A DNA stretch of 64,000 nt from Rhizobium sp. CB3090. Its GTDB lineage: Bacteria; Pseudomonadota; Alphaproteobacteria; Rhizobiales; Rhizobiaceae. The stretch is from the NCBI RefSeq assembly GCF_029714285.1, contig NZ_CP121663.1, positions 806,001 to 870,000 of the forward strand, given 5' to 3'. The position numbers were made by a program, and so were the translations under genes. The notes beneath the pieces are model-generated. The model was not told the DNA's origin. It was given only the letters and a program-made list of their open reading frames with translations, and did no database searches. This document shows, piece by piece, positions 37,282 through 45,307 of the stretch (positions are counted from its first letter, which is position 1; each line of letters opens with the position of its first letter).

Positions 37282-37303
37282 GCATACTTGTATCCAAGAA
37301 TGC
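37282..37303. promoter_or_regulatory. Candidate FCD-GntR operator before the dehydrogenase
   Basis: A 22-nt near-perfect palindrome: GCATACTTG, spacer TATC, CAAGAATGC (one mismatch), 60 nt upstream of the dehydrogenase start, in the 132-nt gap after uxuB. It suggests an internal controlled promoter for the dehydrogenase-importer part. Confidence 0.6.
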
Positions 37304-37354
37304 CAGGAGGCGCAAGGCCGATTTTAAGATACCTTCGATAAACTGCTTCTTGCC

Positions 37355-38761
37355 TCAGCAAAGGGATTTCAGCAGCCAATTCACTCGATTTCTCCAGGCC
37401 CGGTTTGCCTGCAATTCCCTGGGGAAAAGCCCGGGCACGGCAAAGAAAGAAGCCGTTTCGTCATCTGGCTGGTTTGCGTCAGCCGCAGCCTTCAACAGTT
37501 CCCCGGAGCGTGGATCGTCCAAGGTATCGGCCTGCCTGACAAAGGCTATCCAGACAGCCGTTGCGAAGGCGAATTCCGCTCCGTCGCTTCCCAATGAAAG
37601 GGCGTCGACGGCGGGCTGGAAGAGGCGCTGCGGCAGCTTCTGCGAGCCGTCCATGGCGATCTGCAGGGTGCGATGCGCGATGGCCGGGTTGGCGAACCGC
37701 TCCACAAGCTGATCCATATAGTGAGCAAGGTCGATACCGGGCACGGGATCAAGCGTGCGAACCGCCGCCTGCATGTGCCGTCGGACCAGCGCGACATTCT
37801 CCGGCACGCCCATGACGTCGCGAACGAATTCGAGCTTCTGCAATTGCCCGAGATAGGCGATCAGCGAATGCGAACCGTTCAGCAGCCGCAGTTTCATTTT
37901 CTCATAGGGCTCGACATCTCTAACAAAGAGTGCGCCGCCCGCTTCCCAGGCGGGGCGATCGGAAACGAAATCATCCTCGATCACCCATTGCGAGAAAGTC
38001 TCCGCCTCGATCGACAGCCTGTCCTCCACTCCGAGCAGCCTTTCGGCACGGGCGCGGGTTTCCGCCGTTGCGGCCGGAACGATGCGGTCCACCATACTGC
38101 ACGGAAAGGACACGTTTTCGGCAATCCAGGCGGCTAGCGCGGTATCCCTCATTTCGGCCATCTCCGTCACAAGACGCCGGACGATGCGGCCATTGCTCGG
38201 CAGGTTGTCGCAGCAAAGGACAGTGAATGGCGGCAAACCCATATCCCGCCGCCGCGCAAGTCCTTCGGTCAAATAACCGATCACGCCCGTCGGTTGGGTC
38301 GGCGATTTCAGATCCTTGGCGATTGCGGGATGGGCGCGATCAAGCCCGCCGTTGACGGGACCGATACCGTAAGCCTTTTCGCTGACAGTCAGCGTAACGA
38401 CATGCACGGAAGGGTCGGCGAGCCTCGCAAGGACGGCCTCCCCGTCTGCGCTGGCCGCGAGCGCTTCCACGATCGAGCCGACTACCCTGACGCTATCACC
38501 GGAGCTGTCACGCGCGACAACGCTATACAGGCAATCCTGCGCCCGCATGTCAGAGGCGATCTCCGTCGACCGCAAGCTGACGCCGACAATGCCCCAGTCT
38601 CCATATGCATGCGCCAGCGCCGCATCGGTGTAGACCGCCTGATGCGCACGATGGAAGGCGCCAAGACCGATATGGACGATCCCCGGCTTCAGCGCCTGCC
38701 TGTCATAAGCAGGAGAGTGAATCGAATCCTGCAATTGCGTGCGGGCAGTCAATCGTTCCAT
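37355..38761 (-). CDS. uxuB: Mannitol-dehydrogenase family oxidoreductase, fructuronate reductase (UxuB) type
   Basis: A 468-residue long-chain polyol dehydrogenase. The N-terminal NAD fold is GIVHIGLGAFHRAHQAVY and the catalytic K-x4-N-x2-H motif is KLRLLNGSH. By length and by linkage to uxuA it is best called D-mannonate oxidoreductase, interconverting fructuronate and mannonate; mannitol or altronate activity cannot be excluded. Its ATG overlaps the uxuA stop (ATGA). Confidence 0.87.
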   Translation of the reverse strand: MERLTARTQLQDSIHSPAYDRQALKPGIVHIGLGAFHRAHQAVYTDAALAHAYGDWGIVGVSLRSTEIASDMRAQDCLYSVVARDSSGDSVRVVGSIVEALAASADGEAVLARLADPSVHVVTLTVSEKAYGIGPVNGGLDRAHPAIAKDLKSPTQPTGVIGYLTEGLARRRDMGLPPFTVLCCDNLPSNGRIVRRLVTEMAEMRDTALAAWIAENVSFPCSMVDRIVPAATAETRARAERLLGVEDRLSIEAETFSQWVIEDDFVSDRPAWEAGGALFVRDVEPYEKMKLRLLNGSHSLIAYLGQLQKLEFVRDVMGVPENVALVRRHMQAAVRTLDPVPGIDLAHYMDQLVERFANPAIAHRTLQIAMDGSQKLPQRLFQPAVDALSLGSDGAEFAFATAVWIAFVRQADTLDDPRSGELLKAAADANQPDDETASFFAVPGLFPRELQANRAWRNRVNWLLKSLC

Positions 38762-39960
38762 CAGCGGGCCAATCCATATTGGGGGTGCAACAAGGCACGC
38801 TCGATGCCACGCAGTTCTGCGAGGCCTTTCAAGCGACCGATGGCAGGATAGCCCGGCTGGGCTCCGCGCGCCAAGTCATCCAGGATTTCCTGGCCGTGAT
38901 CGGGCCGCATGAAGATCGTATGATCCGCCCGCCCCTCATTCCTCCGCCGCCGCTCTTCCGAAAGGATCGCTGCGATCACTGCGACCATATCGGCATTCCC
39001 CTCGAGATGTTCGTCCTCGAAGAAGGAACCCTGCTGTGCCGTCGTTTCGCGACGCACATTGCGCAGGTGAACGAAATGGATGCGGGAGGCCAGCCGCGAA
39101 ATCATCGCCGGCAGGTCGTTGTCACCTCGCGCGCCAAGTGAACCCGTGCAGAAGGTGACGCCGTTGGCGGGGCTGTCGACCGCTTTAAGAATGCGCACAT
39201 AGTCCGCCTCCGTCGAGAGAATGCGCGGCAGGCCGAGAAGCGGCCATGGCGGATCATCTCCATGGGCGCAGAGCCGCATGCCCAATTCCTCTGCGACCGG
39301 CACGACCTCGGACAGAAAATCAACCAGATTGCCGCGAAGGCGCTCCGCATCAATGGCGCTGTAGCGCGCCAGTTCCGCACGCAATTCCGGCAAGGTATAG
39401 GCTTCCGCCTGCCCCGGAAGTCCAGCGCCGACGCTGCGCGAAAGCTCCTGACGTCTTTCTTCCGGCATCTCGGCAAAACGCTGAGCGGCAGCCTCCACCA
39501 ATTCTGCGGAATAATCGGCAGCAGCATCTGGCCGCTGCAGCATATGCAGATCGAACGCGATGAAATCGATGAAATCGAAGCGCATTGCCTTCGCTCCACT
39601 TGGAGTCGTCCAGCGCAAGTCCGTACGGGTCCAATCGAGAACGGGCATGAAATTGTAGCAGACCGTGGAAATTCCAGCCGCAGCCAAACGGCGAAGCGTC
39701 TCCGCCCACGCTTTCACATGCTCTTTCCAATCCCCGGACATGGTCTTGATGCTTTCGGAAACGGGAATGCTTTCGACCAATTCCCATTCCAATCCACCCT
39801 GCCGGACCTCATCTTGCCGCTTGCGAATTTCCTCCAACGGCCAGGCCACGCCGGTCGGAATGTGGTGGAGGGAGCTGACGATGCCGTCGGCGCCTGCCTG
39901 AACGGCATCCCTGACGCTGACTTTGTCGATCGGTCCAAACCATCTCCACGTATGTCTCAT
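38761..39960 (-). CDS. uxuA: Mannonate dehydratase (UxuA)
   Basis: UxuA dehydrates D-mannonate to 2-keto-3-deoxygluconate. The 399-residue protein begins MRHTWRWFGPIDKVSVRDA, like E. coli UxuA, with ALHHIP-like SSLHHIPTGVAWP and metal-site motifs AHGDDPPWPL, TFCTGSLGA and FVHLRN. I start at ATG 39960; the longer frame is unsupported. First gene of the uxuA-uxuB-dehydrogenase-importer set and divergent from a GntR gene. Confidence 0.94.
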   Translation of the reverse strand: MRHTWRWFGPIDKVSVRDAVQAGADGIVSSLHHIPTGVAWPLEEIRKRQDEVRQGGLEWELVESIPVSESIKTMSGDWKEHVKAWAETLRRLAAAGISTVCYNFMPVLDWTRTDLRWTTPSGAKAMRFDFIDFIAFDLHMLQRPDAAADYSAELVEAAAQRFAEMPEERRQELSRSVGAGLPGQAEAYTLPELRAELARYSAIDAERLRGNLVDFLSEVVPVAEELGMRLCAHGDDPPWPLLGLPRILSTEADYVRILKAVDSPANGVTFCTGSLGARGDNDLPAMISRLASRIHFVHLRNVRRETTAQQGSFFEDEHLEGNADMVAVIAAILSEERRRRNEGRADHTIFMRPDHGQEILDDLARGAQPGYPAIGRLKGLAELRGIERALLHPQYGLAR

Positions 39961-40024
39961 CCTGACTTTTCCTTTGAAAACCGACGCCATTGAACCAGGC
40001 ATATTATGCTCGATTCAAATACAC

Positions 40025-40034
40025 TACCATGGTA
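40025..40034. promoter_or_regulatory. Palindrome between uxuA and divergent GntR
   Basis: TACCATGGTA, a 10-bp perfect palindrome within AT-rich sequence in the 150-nt divergent gap. UxuR/FCD-GntR operators often carry TGGT...ACCA cores; this one has the reverse order, so assignment is tentative. Confidence 0.4.
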
Positions 40035-40112
40035 ATATGTCAATTAAGCGAGGCGATGGGCGCAGCCATTCGCCTGTGATAAAAGCGCTCTACGCTATAC
40101 CGGAGGACATCA

Positions 40113-40814
40113 TTGTCACTGACCGATAGACAGTCGACATCCCTGCTTGCCATCGATCCCAAGCTGCCGATGGGGCCGCAGATCTATGGCAATATTCGCC
40201 AGTCGATCCTCAATCTCCGCCTCACGCCCAAACAGGCCCTGAGCGAGAAAGAACTCGCTCTCATGCTCGGCGTCAGCCGCACGCCGGTTCGCGAAGCGCT
40301 GATCAAGCTCGCCGAGGATGGGCTGGTCGATATCTTTCCTCAGCGCGGCACATTCGTTGCGCCGATCCGTGTTTCGGAAGTCCTGGAGGCGCAGTTCATT
40401 CGCGAAGCGCTCGAAGTATCCGTGGTGGCACGCGTGGCCGAAATCTCCGACCCTGCCGTCATCGCGCGTCTGCATGAGAGCCTGGCGCGGCAGAAGCGCG
40501 CGGTCGACAACAGCGATCCGGAGGGATTCTTGGCGGAGGATGAAAATTTCCATTTCATCCTGTCCGTGTCCGTCAATCTGACAAGGGCCTGGAAGGTCAT
40601 CCAGAATGTCAAAGGCCAGCTCGATCGCGTTCGCGTCCTAAGTCTCCCCGAGCCCGGCCACCTGGCTGAGCTCTATGAGCAGCATCTGGCAATCGTGGCG
40701 GCGATAGAAGCCGGCAACTCGTCGGCTGCCAAAAAGCATATGGCCAAACATCTTCAGCAGGTCTTCCGCACCATCGACTCCCTGCTGGCACGAAGACCTG
40801 AGATTTTTGATTGA
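40113..40814 (+). CDS. GntR-family (FCD) transcriptional regulator, uxu-linked
   Basis: A 233-residue regulator with winged helix (LSEKELALMLGVSRTPVREALIKLAEDGLVDI) and FCD domain (ENFHFILSVSVNLTRA, YEQHLAIV). It starts at TTG, 6 nt after a strong GGAGG, so the non-ATG start is well supported. Divergent from uxuA, it probably responds to a hexuronate or aldonate and controls the uxu genes. Confidence 0.9.
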   Translation: MSLTDRQSTSLLAIDPKLPMGPQIYGNIRQSILNLRLTPKQALSEKELALMLGVSRTPVREALIKLAEDGLVDIFPQRGTFVAPIRVSEVLEAQFIREALEVSVVARVAEISDPAVIARLHESLARQKRAVDNSDPEGFLAEDENFHFILSVSVNLTRAWKVIQNVKGQLDRVRVLSLPEPGHLAELYEQHLAIVAAIEAGNSSAAKKHMAKHLQQVFRTIDSLLARRPEIFD

Positions 40815-40952
40815 TCCCAATAGGAGCAGTGCAGCTTATTTTTGCAAACCTACCTGGTCGCGGCGACATGAATGGCTGTGGTTCCTCACGCCCCGGCGGC
40901 GGCCGTTTTCGCAGGCTACGCGGAATTGTATGGACAGGTTGCCAATTGCCCG

Positions 40953-40987
40953 TAGAGCGCTCGCGTCGCGGCGAGCGCTCTATTTTT
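40953..40987 (+). terminator. Intrinsic terminator after uxu-linked gntR
   Basis: A 12-bp perfect stem TAGAGCGCTCGC / GCGAGCGCTCTA with a 6-nt loop and a run of five T. It lies 139 nt after the gntR stop, so the mRNA has a long 3' tail, or a small RNA ends here. Confidence 0.85.
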
Positions 40988-40997
40988 CTTAAGAACG

Positions 40998-41972
40998 TTA
41001 CGCCTTGAAGAAGGCAAGCAGGTCGGCATTGATGACGTCCGCATGGGTAGTCGCCATGCCGTGCGGGAAGCCCTTGTAGATCTTCAATGTCGCATTCTTG
41101 AGCAGCTTGGAAGACAGAAGTGCCGAATCTGCGATCGGCACGATCTGGTCATCATCGCCATGCATCACCAGTACGGGCACCTCGATCTTCTTCAGGTCCT
41201 CGGTGAAATCGGTTTCCGAGAAAGCCTTGATGCAATCGTAGTGAGCCTTGGCGCCGCCCATCATGCCTTGGCGCCACCAATTGTCGATGATGCCTTCAGA
41301 GACGGTCGCACCCGGACGATTGAAGCCATAGAAGGGGCCGGCCGGAATATCGTGGAAGAACTGGGCGCGGTTCGCCGCAAGCGCGGCACGGAAACCATCG
41401 AACACTTCGATCGGCAAACCACCAGGATTTTTCTCGGACTTGACCATGATCGGCGGGACTGCACCGATCAGCACTGCCTTGGAGACCCTGCCGCTACCGC
41501 CGTATTGGGCCACATAGCGGGCAACTTCACCACCGCCGGTCGAGTGACCGACATGAATGGCGTCCTTCAGATCGAGGTGAGCCGCAAGCGCTGCGACATC
41601 GGCGGCATAGGTGTCCATCTCATTGCCGGTCGCCGTCTGGCTCGACCGACCATGGCCACGACGATCATGGGCGATGACGCGGAAGCCCTGATTCAGGAAA
41701 AACAGCATCTGTGCGTCCCAATCGTCGGCGCTCAGCGGCCAGCCGTGATGAAAGACGATGGGCTGACCTGTGCCCCAGTCCTTGTAGAAGATCTGCGTTC
41801 CGTCCTTGGTCGTAATCGTGCTGCTGCTCATGGTGTCCTTACCTTTCGAAGACTGTTTTACAGGAGAGGCTTGTGCGGTTTGAGCGAAGGGCATGACAGC
41901 CGCCGTAGCGGCCAGGCCGAGTCCGGCCGTCATGACACCTCGGCGCGTAGCTTGATTGATCGACTGGCTCAT
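40998..41972 (-). CDS. Alpha/beta hydrolase of the non-heme haloperoxidase family, Tat signal
   Basis: A 324-residue protein: a Tat-like export signal ([21 protein letters not shown], cut near AQAS) followed by a haloperoxidase/perhydrolase domain ([21 protein letters not shown]). The catalytic triad is in GHSTGG (Ser), HGDDDQIV (Asp) and FPHGM (His). Such enzymes act as esterases or form peracids from H2O2. I start at ATG 41972 behind GGAG. Divergent from an OhrR-like peroxide sensor, with paired operators between them, so organic-peroxide response is likely. Confidence 0.88.
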   Translation of the reverse strand: MSQSINQATRRGVMTAGLGLAATAAVMPFAQTAQASPVKQSSKGKDTMSSSTITTKDGTQIFYKDWGTGQPIVFHHGWPLSADDWDAQMLFFLNQGFRVIAHDRRGHGRSSQTATGNEMDTYAADVAALAAHLDLKDAIHVGHSTGGGEVARYVAQYGGSGRVSKAVLIGAVPPIMVKSEKNPGGLPIEVFDGFRAALAANRAQFFHDIPAGPFYGFNRPGATVSEGIIDNWWRQGMMGGAKAHYDCIKAFSETDFTEDLKKIEVPVLVMHGDDDQIVPIADSALLSSKLLKNATLKIYKGFPHGMATTHADVINADLLAFFKA

Positions 41973-42006
41973 TTCAATCTCCATTAATTTAATATCGCAC
42001 TATTTA

Positions 42007-42018
42007 TTATCGCGATAT
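42007..42018. promoter_or_regulatory. Candidate OhrR-like operator 1 (TTATCGCGATAT)
   Basis: TTATCGCGATAT with perfect core TATCGCGATA, upstream of the haloperoxidase gene. An identical 12-mer lies 52 bp away. Confidence 0.65.
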
Positions 42019-42058
42019 ATATACGCATAGAGCAGTTTCGAGCCGCTGTATACAAAAA

Positions 42059-42070
42059 TTATCGCGATAT
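42059..42070. promoter_or_regulatory. Candidate OhrR-like operator 2 (TTATCGCGATAT)
   Basis: Second identical TTATCGCGATAT, closer to the MarR-family gene. The 52-bp spacing is about five helical turns, placing both sites on one DNA face. Confidence 0.65.
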
Positions 42071-42116
42071 CCTTTTTTGTGATAAAGGAATGACGAGTGC
42101 AATTGGAAATATGCCC

Positions 42117-42557
42117 ATGTCGGAACCCAAACCCGTCCCCTTGGACGACCAGCTTTGTTTTTCGCTGTATGCGGCTAGCATTGCTATCAACCGCACGTAC
42201 AAACCAATGCTGGATTCAATGGGCATCACCTATCCGCAATACCTGGTCTTATGTACGTTGGGTGAGAACGATGGGCTGACGGTCGGCGCGATCGCTGATC
42301 GGCTCGCACTGGAATCGAGCACGATTACGCCACCGGTGCAGCGCCTGGAACAAGCGGGCCATGTCGAACGCCGACGCAGCAAGGTCGACGAACGCCAGGT
42401 TCATGTTTGGCTGACGGAAGCCGGCCGCGCCTTGTTCGCCCACAGCCGTTGTCTTGGCGAGACCTTGATGGAACGCTCAGGCATGACGCCTGCTCAGTTG
42501 GACGCATTGAATCGGCAAGTCCGGGAACTGCGCGAGATGCTCCACGGAGAGCGATAG
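42117..42557 (+). CDS. MarR-family regulator, OhrR-like peroxide sensor
   Basis: A 146-residue winged-helix regulator. The N-terminus LDDQLCFSLYAAS carries the conserved Cys14 of OhrR proteins, which is oxidised by organic hydroperoxides to release DNA, followed by GITYPQYLVLCTL and the wing ERRRSKVDERQVHVWLT. Start at ATG 42117, with GGAA 8 nt before; two earlier ATGs are poorly placed. It pairs with the divergent haloperoxidase instead of an ohr gene. Confidence 0.85.
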   Translation: MSEPKPVPLDDQLCFSLYAASIAINRTYKPMLDSMGITYPQYLVLCTLGENDGLTVGAIADRLALESSTITPPVQRLEQAGHVERRRSKVDERQVHVWLTEAGRALFAHSRCLGETLMERSGMTPAQLDALNRQVRELREMLHGER

Positions 42558-42622
42558 CCGCCGTCAAGGATCAGCTGCAAGTTCACCGGCCGCAGTCGGG
42601 TACTACGCGTTGAGCGGCGTAT

Positions 42623-43114
42623 TCAATGCCCTGACAGGGACTGCGCGAGTTGCAGATGCTTCTGTAGCGTCGGCAAAGTTTTCGCCGCAAGTTCCGGGAC
42701 CTGCCTATTGCCCTCGCCGGCCTTCTCCTTAAAGTCGGAGATAGCCTTCTCATGCTCCGTCACCATGAAGCTCACGAACTCCTTGTCGAACTCGGAGCCG
42801 GCCAAATGTTGCAGCTTGCCGAGTTCTTGTTGCGCCTCTTCGGCGATACCTTCGGAAACATTCACTTCAAGGCTCGCTGCGAGGGTGGCAGCTTCGTCTT
42901 TCGCTTGGCGATGATCGGCGACCAAGGTCTGGCCGAACGAGCGCACGCCGTCGCTCCCGCCCTTTTGAGCAGCCAACTGGCCAAGTGCGATTTCCGCATT
43001 ATCGCCTTTGATTGCGTCACTTAGAAATTGCTTGTCACTTTTTGCCATCGCCGAGGAGGCCATCAGGCATCCGATTATTATCGTTGCAGTCACCAGTATT
43101 ATGTTGGTTTGCAT
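42623..43114 (-). CDS. DUF4142-domain exported protein
   Basis: A 163-residue protein with signal peptide (MQTNIILVTATIIIGCLMASSAMA-K) and a helical ferritin-like DUF4142 domain (FLSDAIKGDNAEIALGQLAAQ, FGQTLVADHRQAKDEAA, FMVTEHEKAISDF). The function of DUF4142 is not established; members accompany stress genes. Start at ATG 43114 behind GAGG. Convergent with the OhrR-like gene. Confidence 0.86.
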   Translation of the reverse strand: MQTNIILVTATIIIGCLMASSAMAKSDKQFLSDAIKGDNAEIALGQLAAQKGGSDGVRSFGQTLVADHRQAKDEAATLAASLEVNVSEGIAEEAQQELGKLQHLAGSEFDKEFVSFMVTEHEKAISDFKEKAGEGNRQVPELAAKTLPTLQKHLQLAQSLSGH

Positions 43115-43150
43115 CGCCACACCTCGTATTTTGAACCATCCGATCCGGCA

Positions 43151-43381
43151 CTACATGGCCGGTACGAACTTCCAAAACACGCCCTCATAGCGTTCCGGAT
43201 AATATTTGAATTCGCATTCGAAGCGCCGGCCATAGGCTTCGGCATTGTCGAGGGCGGCCTTGCTGACCGGGTTCATCCCGGTCCCCGGAGCAAACCAATC
43301 TTCAAGCAAGTCCTCGGGCACATAGGCGCCGATCCGAAGTGGCAGCTTGGTCAGCACATCGTTCATCTCTTCGGGAGGCAT
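43151..43381 (-). CDS. Small hypothetical protein
   Basis: A 76-residue soluble protein starting MPPEEMNDVLTKLPLRIG, with a Tyr/Phe-rich C-terminus (CEFKYYPERYEGVFWKFVP). GGAG lies 6 nt before ATG 43381, which I prefer over the longer 105-residue frame. I do not recognise a family. It lies just upstream of the DUF4142 gene on the same strand and may share its transcript. Confidence 0.65.
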   Translation of the reverse strand: MPPEEMNDVLTKLPLRIGAYVPEDLLEDWFAPGTGMNPVSKAALDNAEAYGRRFECEFKYYPERYEGVFWKFVPAM

Positions 43382-43485
43382 TGTCTTCTCCAACCTGTAA
43401 CGTTGATGATATCGGACATCGCCAACCGGAGAGATTTGCTCTGTTCGTTGGGCGTTTGAGAGTGACACCTGTACCCGCAGCCAGG

Positions 43486-43507
43486 GGCTCCGCTCTCAGG
43501 CGGAGCC
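43486..43507 (-). terminator. Hairpin after the DUF982 gene
   Basis: Perfect 8-bp stem GGCTCCGC / GCGGAGCC with a 6-nt loop, 8 nt past the DUF982 stop. No T-run follows, so it may be a weak terminator or an mRNA-stabilising end. Confidence 0.45.
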
Positions 43508-43514
43508 GTCCGGC

Positions 43515-43832
43515 TCAAATTCCAATGTAGCGCGTTGCCCGGGGAAATCCGGAAGCCGGCTGCGGCACTGCCTTGCGAGGCGAAGTCAGCGCCGGCATAT
43601 CTGCCTCCAGGCAGGCGGCAAGAAACGCCTCACGCGCGACGATCGAGGGGATCACCCCATTCAACGCTCCTCGGCAAGTTTTACCTGCGCGCTCATATTG
43701 CTTTCCGTGCCGGACGGGCCACTCATTTTCGAGGAAATCCAGTGCATCGTACGCACCGGAGAAACTGCGCTCCAGACCGCATTGCAATCGAATGGTGACT
43801 GGCCGTATCCAGGAAACATTGTTGTTCAACAT
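43515..43832 (-). CDS. DUF982-family protein
   Basis: A 105-residue protein with the DUF982 pattern common in rhizobia (VTIRLQCGLERSFSGAYDALDFLENEWP, then AREAFLAACLEA). Start at ATG 43832, 6 nt after GGAGG. These small proteins occur in many copies per rhizobial genome and have no established role. Confidence 0.82.
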   Translation of the reverse strand: MLNNNVSWIRPVTIRLQCGLERSFSGAYDALDFLENEWPVRHGKQYERAGKTCRGALNGVIPSIVAREAFLAACLEADMPALTSPRKAVPQPASGFPRATRYIGI

Positions 43833-44248
43833 TTTCTTCCTCCAGTCGAATGCCATCCCACATCGCTCTCGACTGTGAATATTGGCTAGTCCTTCGCAGG
43901 TTCAAGGGAGAGCCTATGCCATTTGGAGGGACCGGGTCTTCCAAGGGCCTCATAAGCGCGCCCTTTGCAGACTTTCGCGCACGGACAGAAACCACCGCTT
44001 GTAAAGACGCAAGGCCTCGGAGTAAGTTGAGGTCATTTCATGCACCAAGGAATCATTCGTGGCCGACGAGCTCATCATATGGAGTTACCGCTCAGGATGA
44101 CGAACGAGGCCGCCCAAGCGCGGCTGCAAGAGAATGCCTCACCGTCATCAAGTCAAAAAGTTATTTCCGCAAAGCAACGAAAAACATCTGAACCATAACC
44201 CACCCCTCTCGGCGCTTCCGATGCCGTCACGCCAATAGCTCGCATCAT
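43833..44248. other. Divergent gap without supported gene
   Basis: 416 nt between the divergent DUF982 and DUF1275 genes. It must hold both promoters, but I find no clear -35/-10 pair, EcfG site or strong palindrome. Open frames here have no ribosome site. Confidence 0.4.
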
Positions 44249-45001
44249 ATGCTCGTAAGACAGGGTACTCACCGTAACGAAAAGATCGATCGCGGCCTTG
44301 CGGCCTCGCTTGCTGCCATCGCCGGCGCTCTGAACGCATCGGCTTTCTATGCCGTCGGCTTCTTCTCCGCCAACATGACGGGCAACGTTTCCACGCTCTC
44401 CGATCATCTGGCCGTTGGCCAGTGGCTCTCTGCGCTGTTCTATAGCGGCATCGTAGTGGCGTTCATACTTGGCTCGGCGGTGTCGACGCTGATCGTCAAT
44501 GAAGGCCGTCGCCGTAGCGTCCATGCCATTTACGCCTACAGTATCCTAACCGAAGCAGCGCTGCTTGCCCTTCTCGGCTGTGCGGATCTCTGGTTGCTGG
44601 CCGCCTGGCGTGTGCCGGTTCTCGTTCTCGGCCTTGCATTCCTGATGGGCGTGCAGAATGCCGTCGTTACCCGCATCTCCGATGCCCGCGTGCGCACCAC
44701 GCATGTATCCGGCATGGCCACCGATCTCGGAATCGAACTCGGAATCGCCTTCGACATTCTACGTGGACACGAGCCCGAGGCAGAGGCGCGACACAATCTG
44801 AGCAAGCTCCGGCTGCATTTCTACACAATTGTCGCCTTCCTGACCGGCGGCATTCTAGGCGTCCTCATTTATCGCGCCGTCGGCGGCTACCTTCTCATTC
44901 TGGCTGCGACCTTGTTGACGATGATCGCTTTGGATGCGATTCGGCGGGCGAAAGGGACAGCGTCCGCCCGGGGCACCCTCCCATCTGACATAAATCGGTG
45001 A
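44249..45001 (+). CDS. DUF1275 (YoaK-like) membrane protein
   Basis: A 250-residue inner-membrane protein with about six helices. The conserved features are GALNASAFYAVGFFSANMTGNVS in the first helices and the QNAVVTRISDARVRTTHVSGMATD motif in the middle, both typical of DUF1275. Function is unknown; family members are often stress-induced. No good ribosome site precedes ATG 44249, so the true start may differ slightly. Confidence 0.86.
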   Translation: MLVRQGTHRNEKIDRGLAASLAAIAGALNASAFYAVGFFSANMTGNVSTLSDHLAVGQWLSALFYSGIVVAFILGSAVSTLIVNEGRRRSVHAIYAYSILTEAALLALLGCADLWLLAAWRVPVLVLGLAFLMGVQNAVVTRISDARVRTTHVSGMATDLGIELGIAFDILRGHEPEAEARHNLSKLRLHFYTIVAFLTGGILGVLIYRAVGGYLLILAATLLTMIALDAIRRAKGTASARGTLPSDINR

Positions 45002-45027
45002 GTCCGCAATCGCTTCTAATGCCTTGA

Positions 45028-45049
45028 CCCGAAATCGCAATATTTCGGG
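45028..45049 (+). terminator. Hairpin after the DUF1275 gene
   Basis: Perfect 8-bp stem CCCGAAAT / ATTTCGGG with a 6-nt loop, 27 nt past the stop. It lacks a T-run, so termination is uncertain. Confidence 0.5.
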
Positions 45050-45090
45050 AAGGCGCTGGTTTCACATCGCGTAAGATGTCACAAAAGTAC

Positions 45091-45106
45091 TTTGATAACA
45101 ATCAAA
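45091..45106. promoter_or_regulatory. FNR/FixK-type box (TTGAT-N4-ATCAA)
   Basis: TTTGAT-AACA-ATCAAA contains an exact TTGAT-N4-ATCAA anaerobox, the consensus of FnrN/FixK proteins that control oxygen-limited genes in rhizobia. It lies between two convergent gene ends, so it does not precede any recognised gene. Confidence 0.6.
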
Positions 45107-45118
45107 TACATAAATATA

Positions 45119-45135
45119 TTATTGTTAAACAATAA
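45119..45135. promoter_or_regulatory. AT-rich perfect palindrome beside the FixK box
   Basis: TTATTGTT-A-AACAATAA, 8-bp arms, 13 nt downstream of the FixK-type box. It could be a second regulator site or the start of a structured RNA. Confidence 0.4.
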
Positions 45136-45190
45136 CTTTAAACAGCCGCCGGATTGACTTGGCGGGGCCTCCTGCCGACAGGGATAAACA

Positions 45191-45224
45191 CATTCAGCGC
45201 TGACTGTCTCCAGCGCGCTGAATG
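45191..45224. other. Stable stem-loop
   Basis: CATTCAGCGC at 45191 pairs perfectly with GCGCTGAATG at 45215 around a 14-nt loop. It is downstream of the FixK-type box on the + strand and could be part of a small RNA. No T-run follows. Confidence 0.45.
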
Positions 45225-45307
45225 CAAGATGAGCCCGTGTCAGCGATCACGTGGCGGAAAAGGGAACGCGGCTCAGCTCCGAGTCAGCGTTTCCCGAAGC
45301 GGCCCGA

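Larger units (their letters stand above)
45002..45307. other. Structured gap between convergent genes
   Basis: 306 nt between the 3' ends of the DUF1275 gene and the peroxiredoxin gene. It contains two hairpins, an FNR/FixK-type box and a separate AT-rich palindrome, far more structure than a terminator region needs. Confidence 0.6.

Noticed and set aside
40807..40992. Short frames after the uxu-linked gntR
   Set aside because: They run through the terminator hairpin and have no ribosome site.
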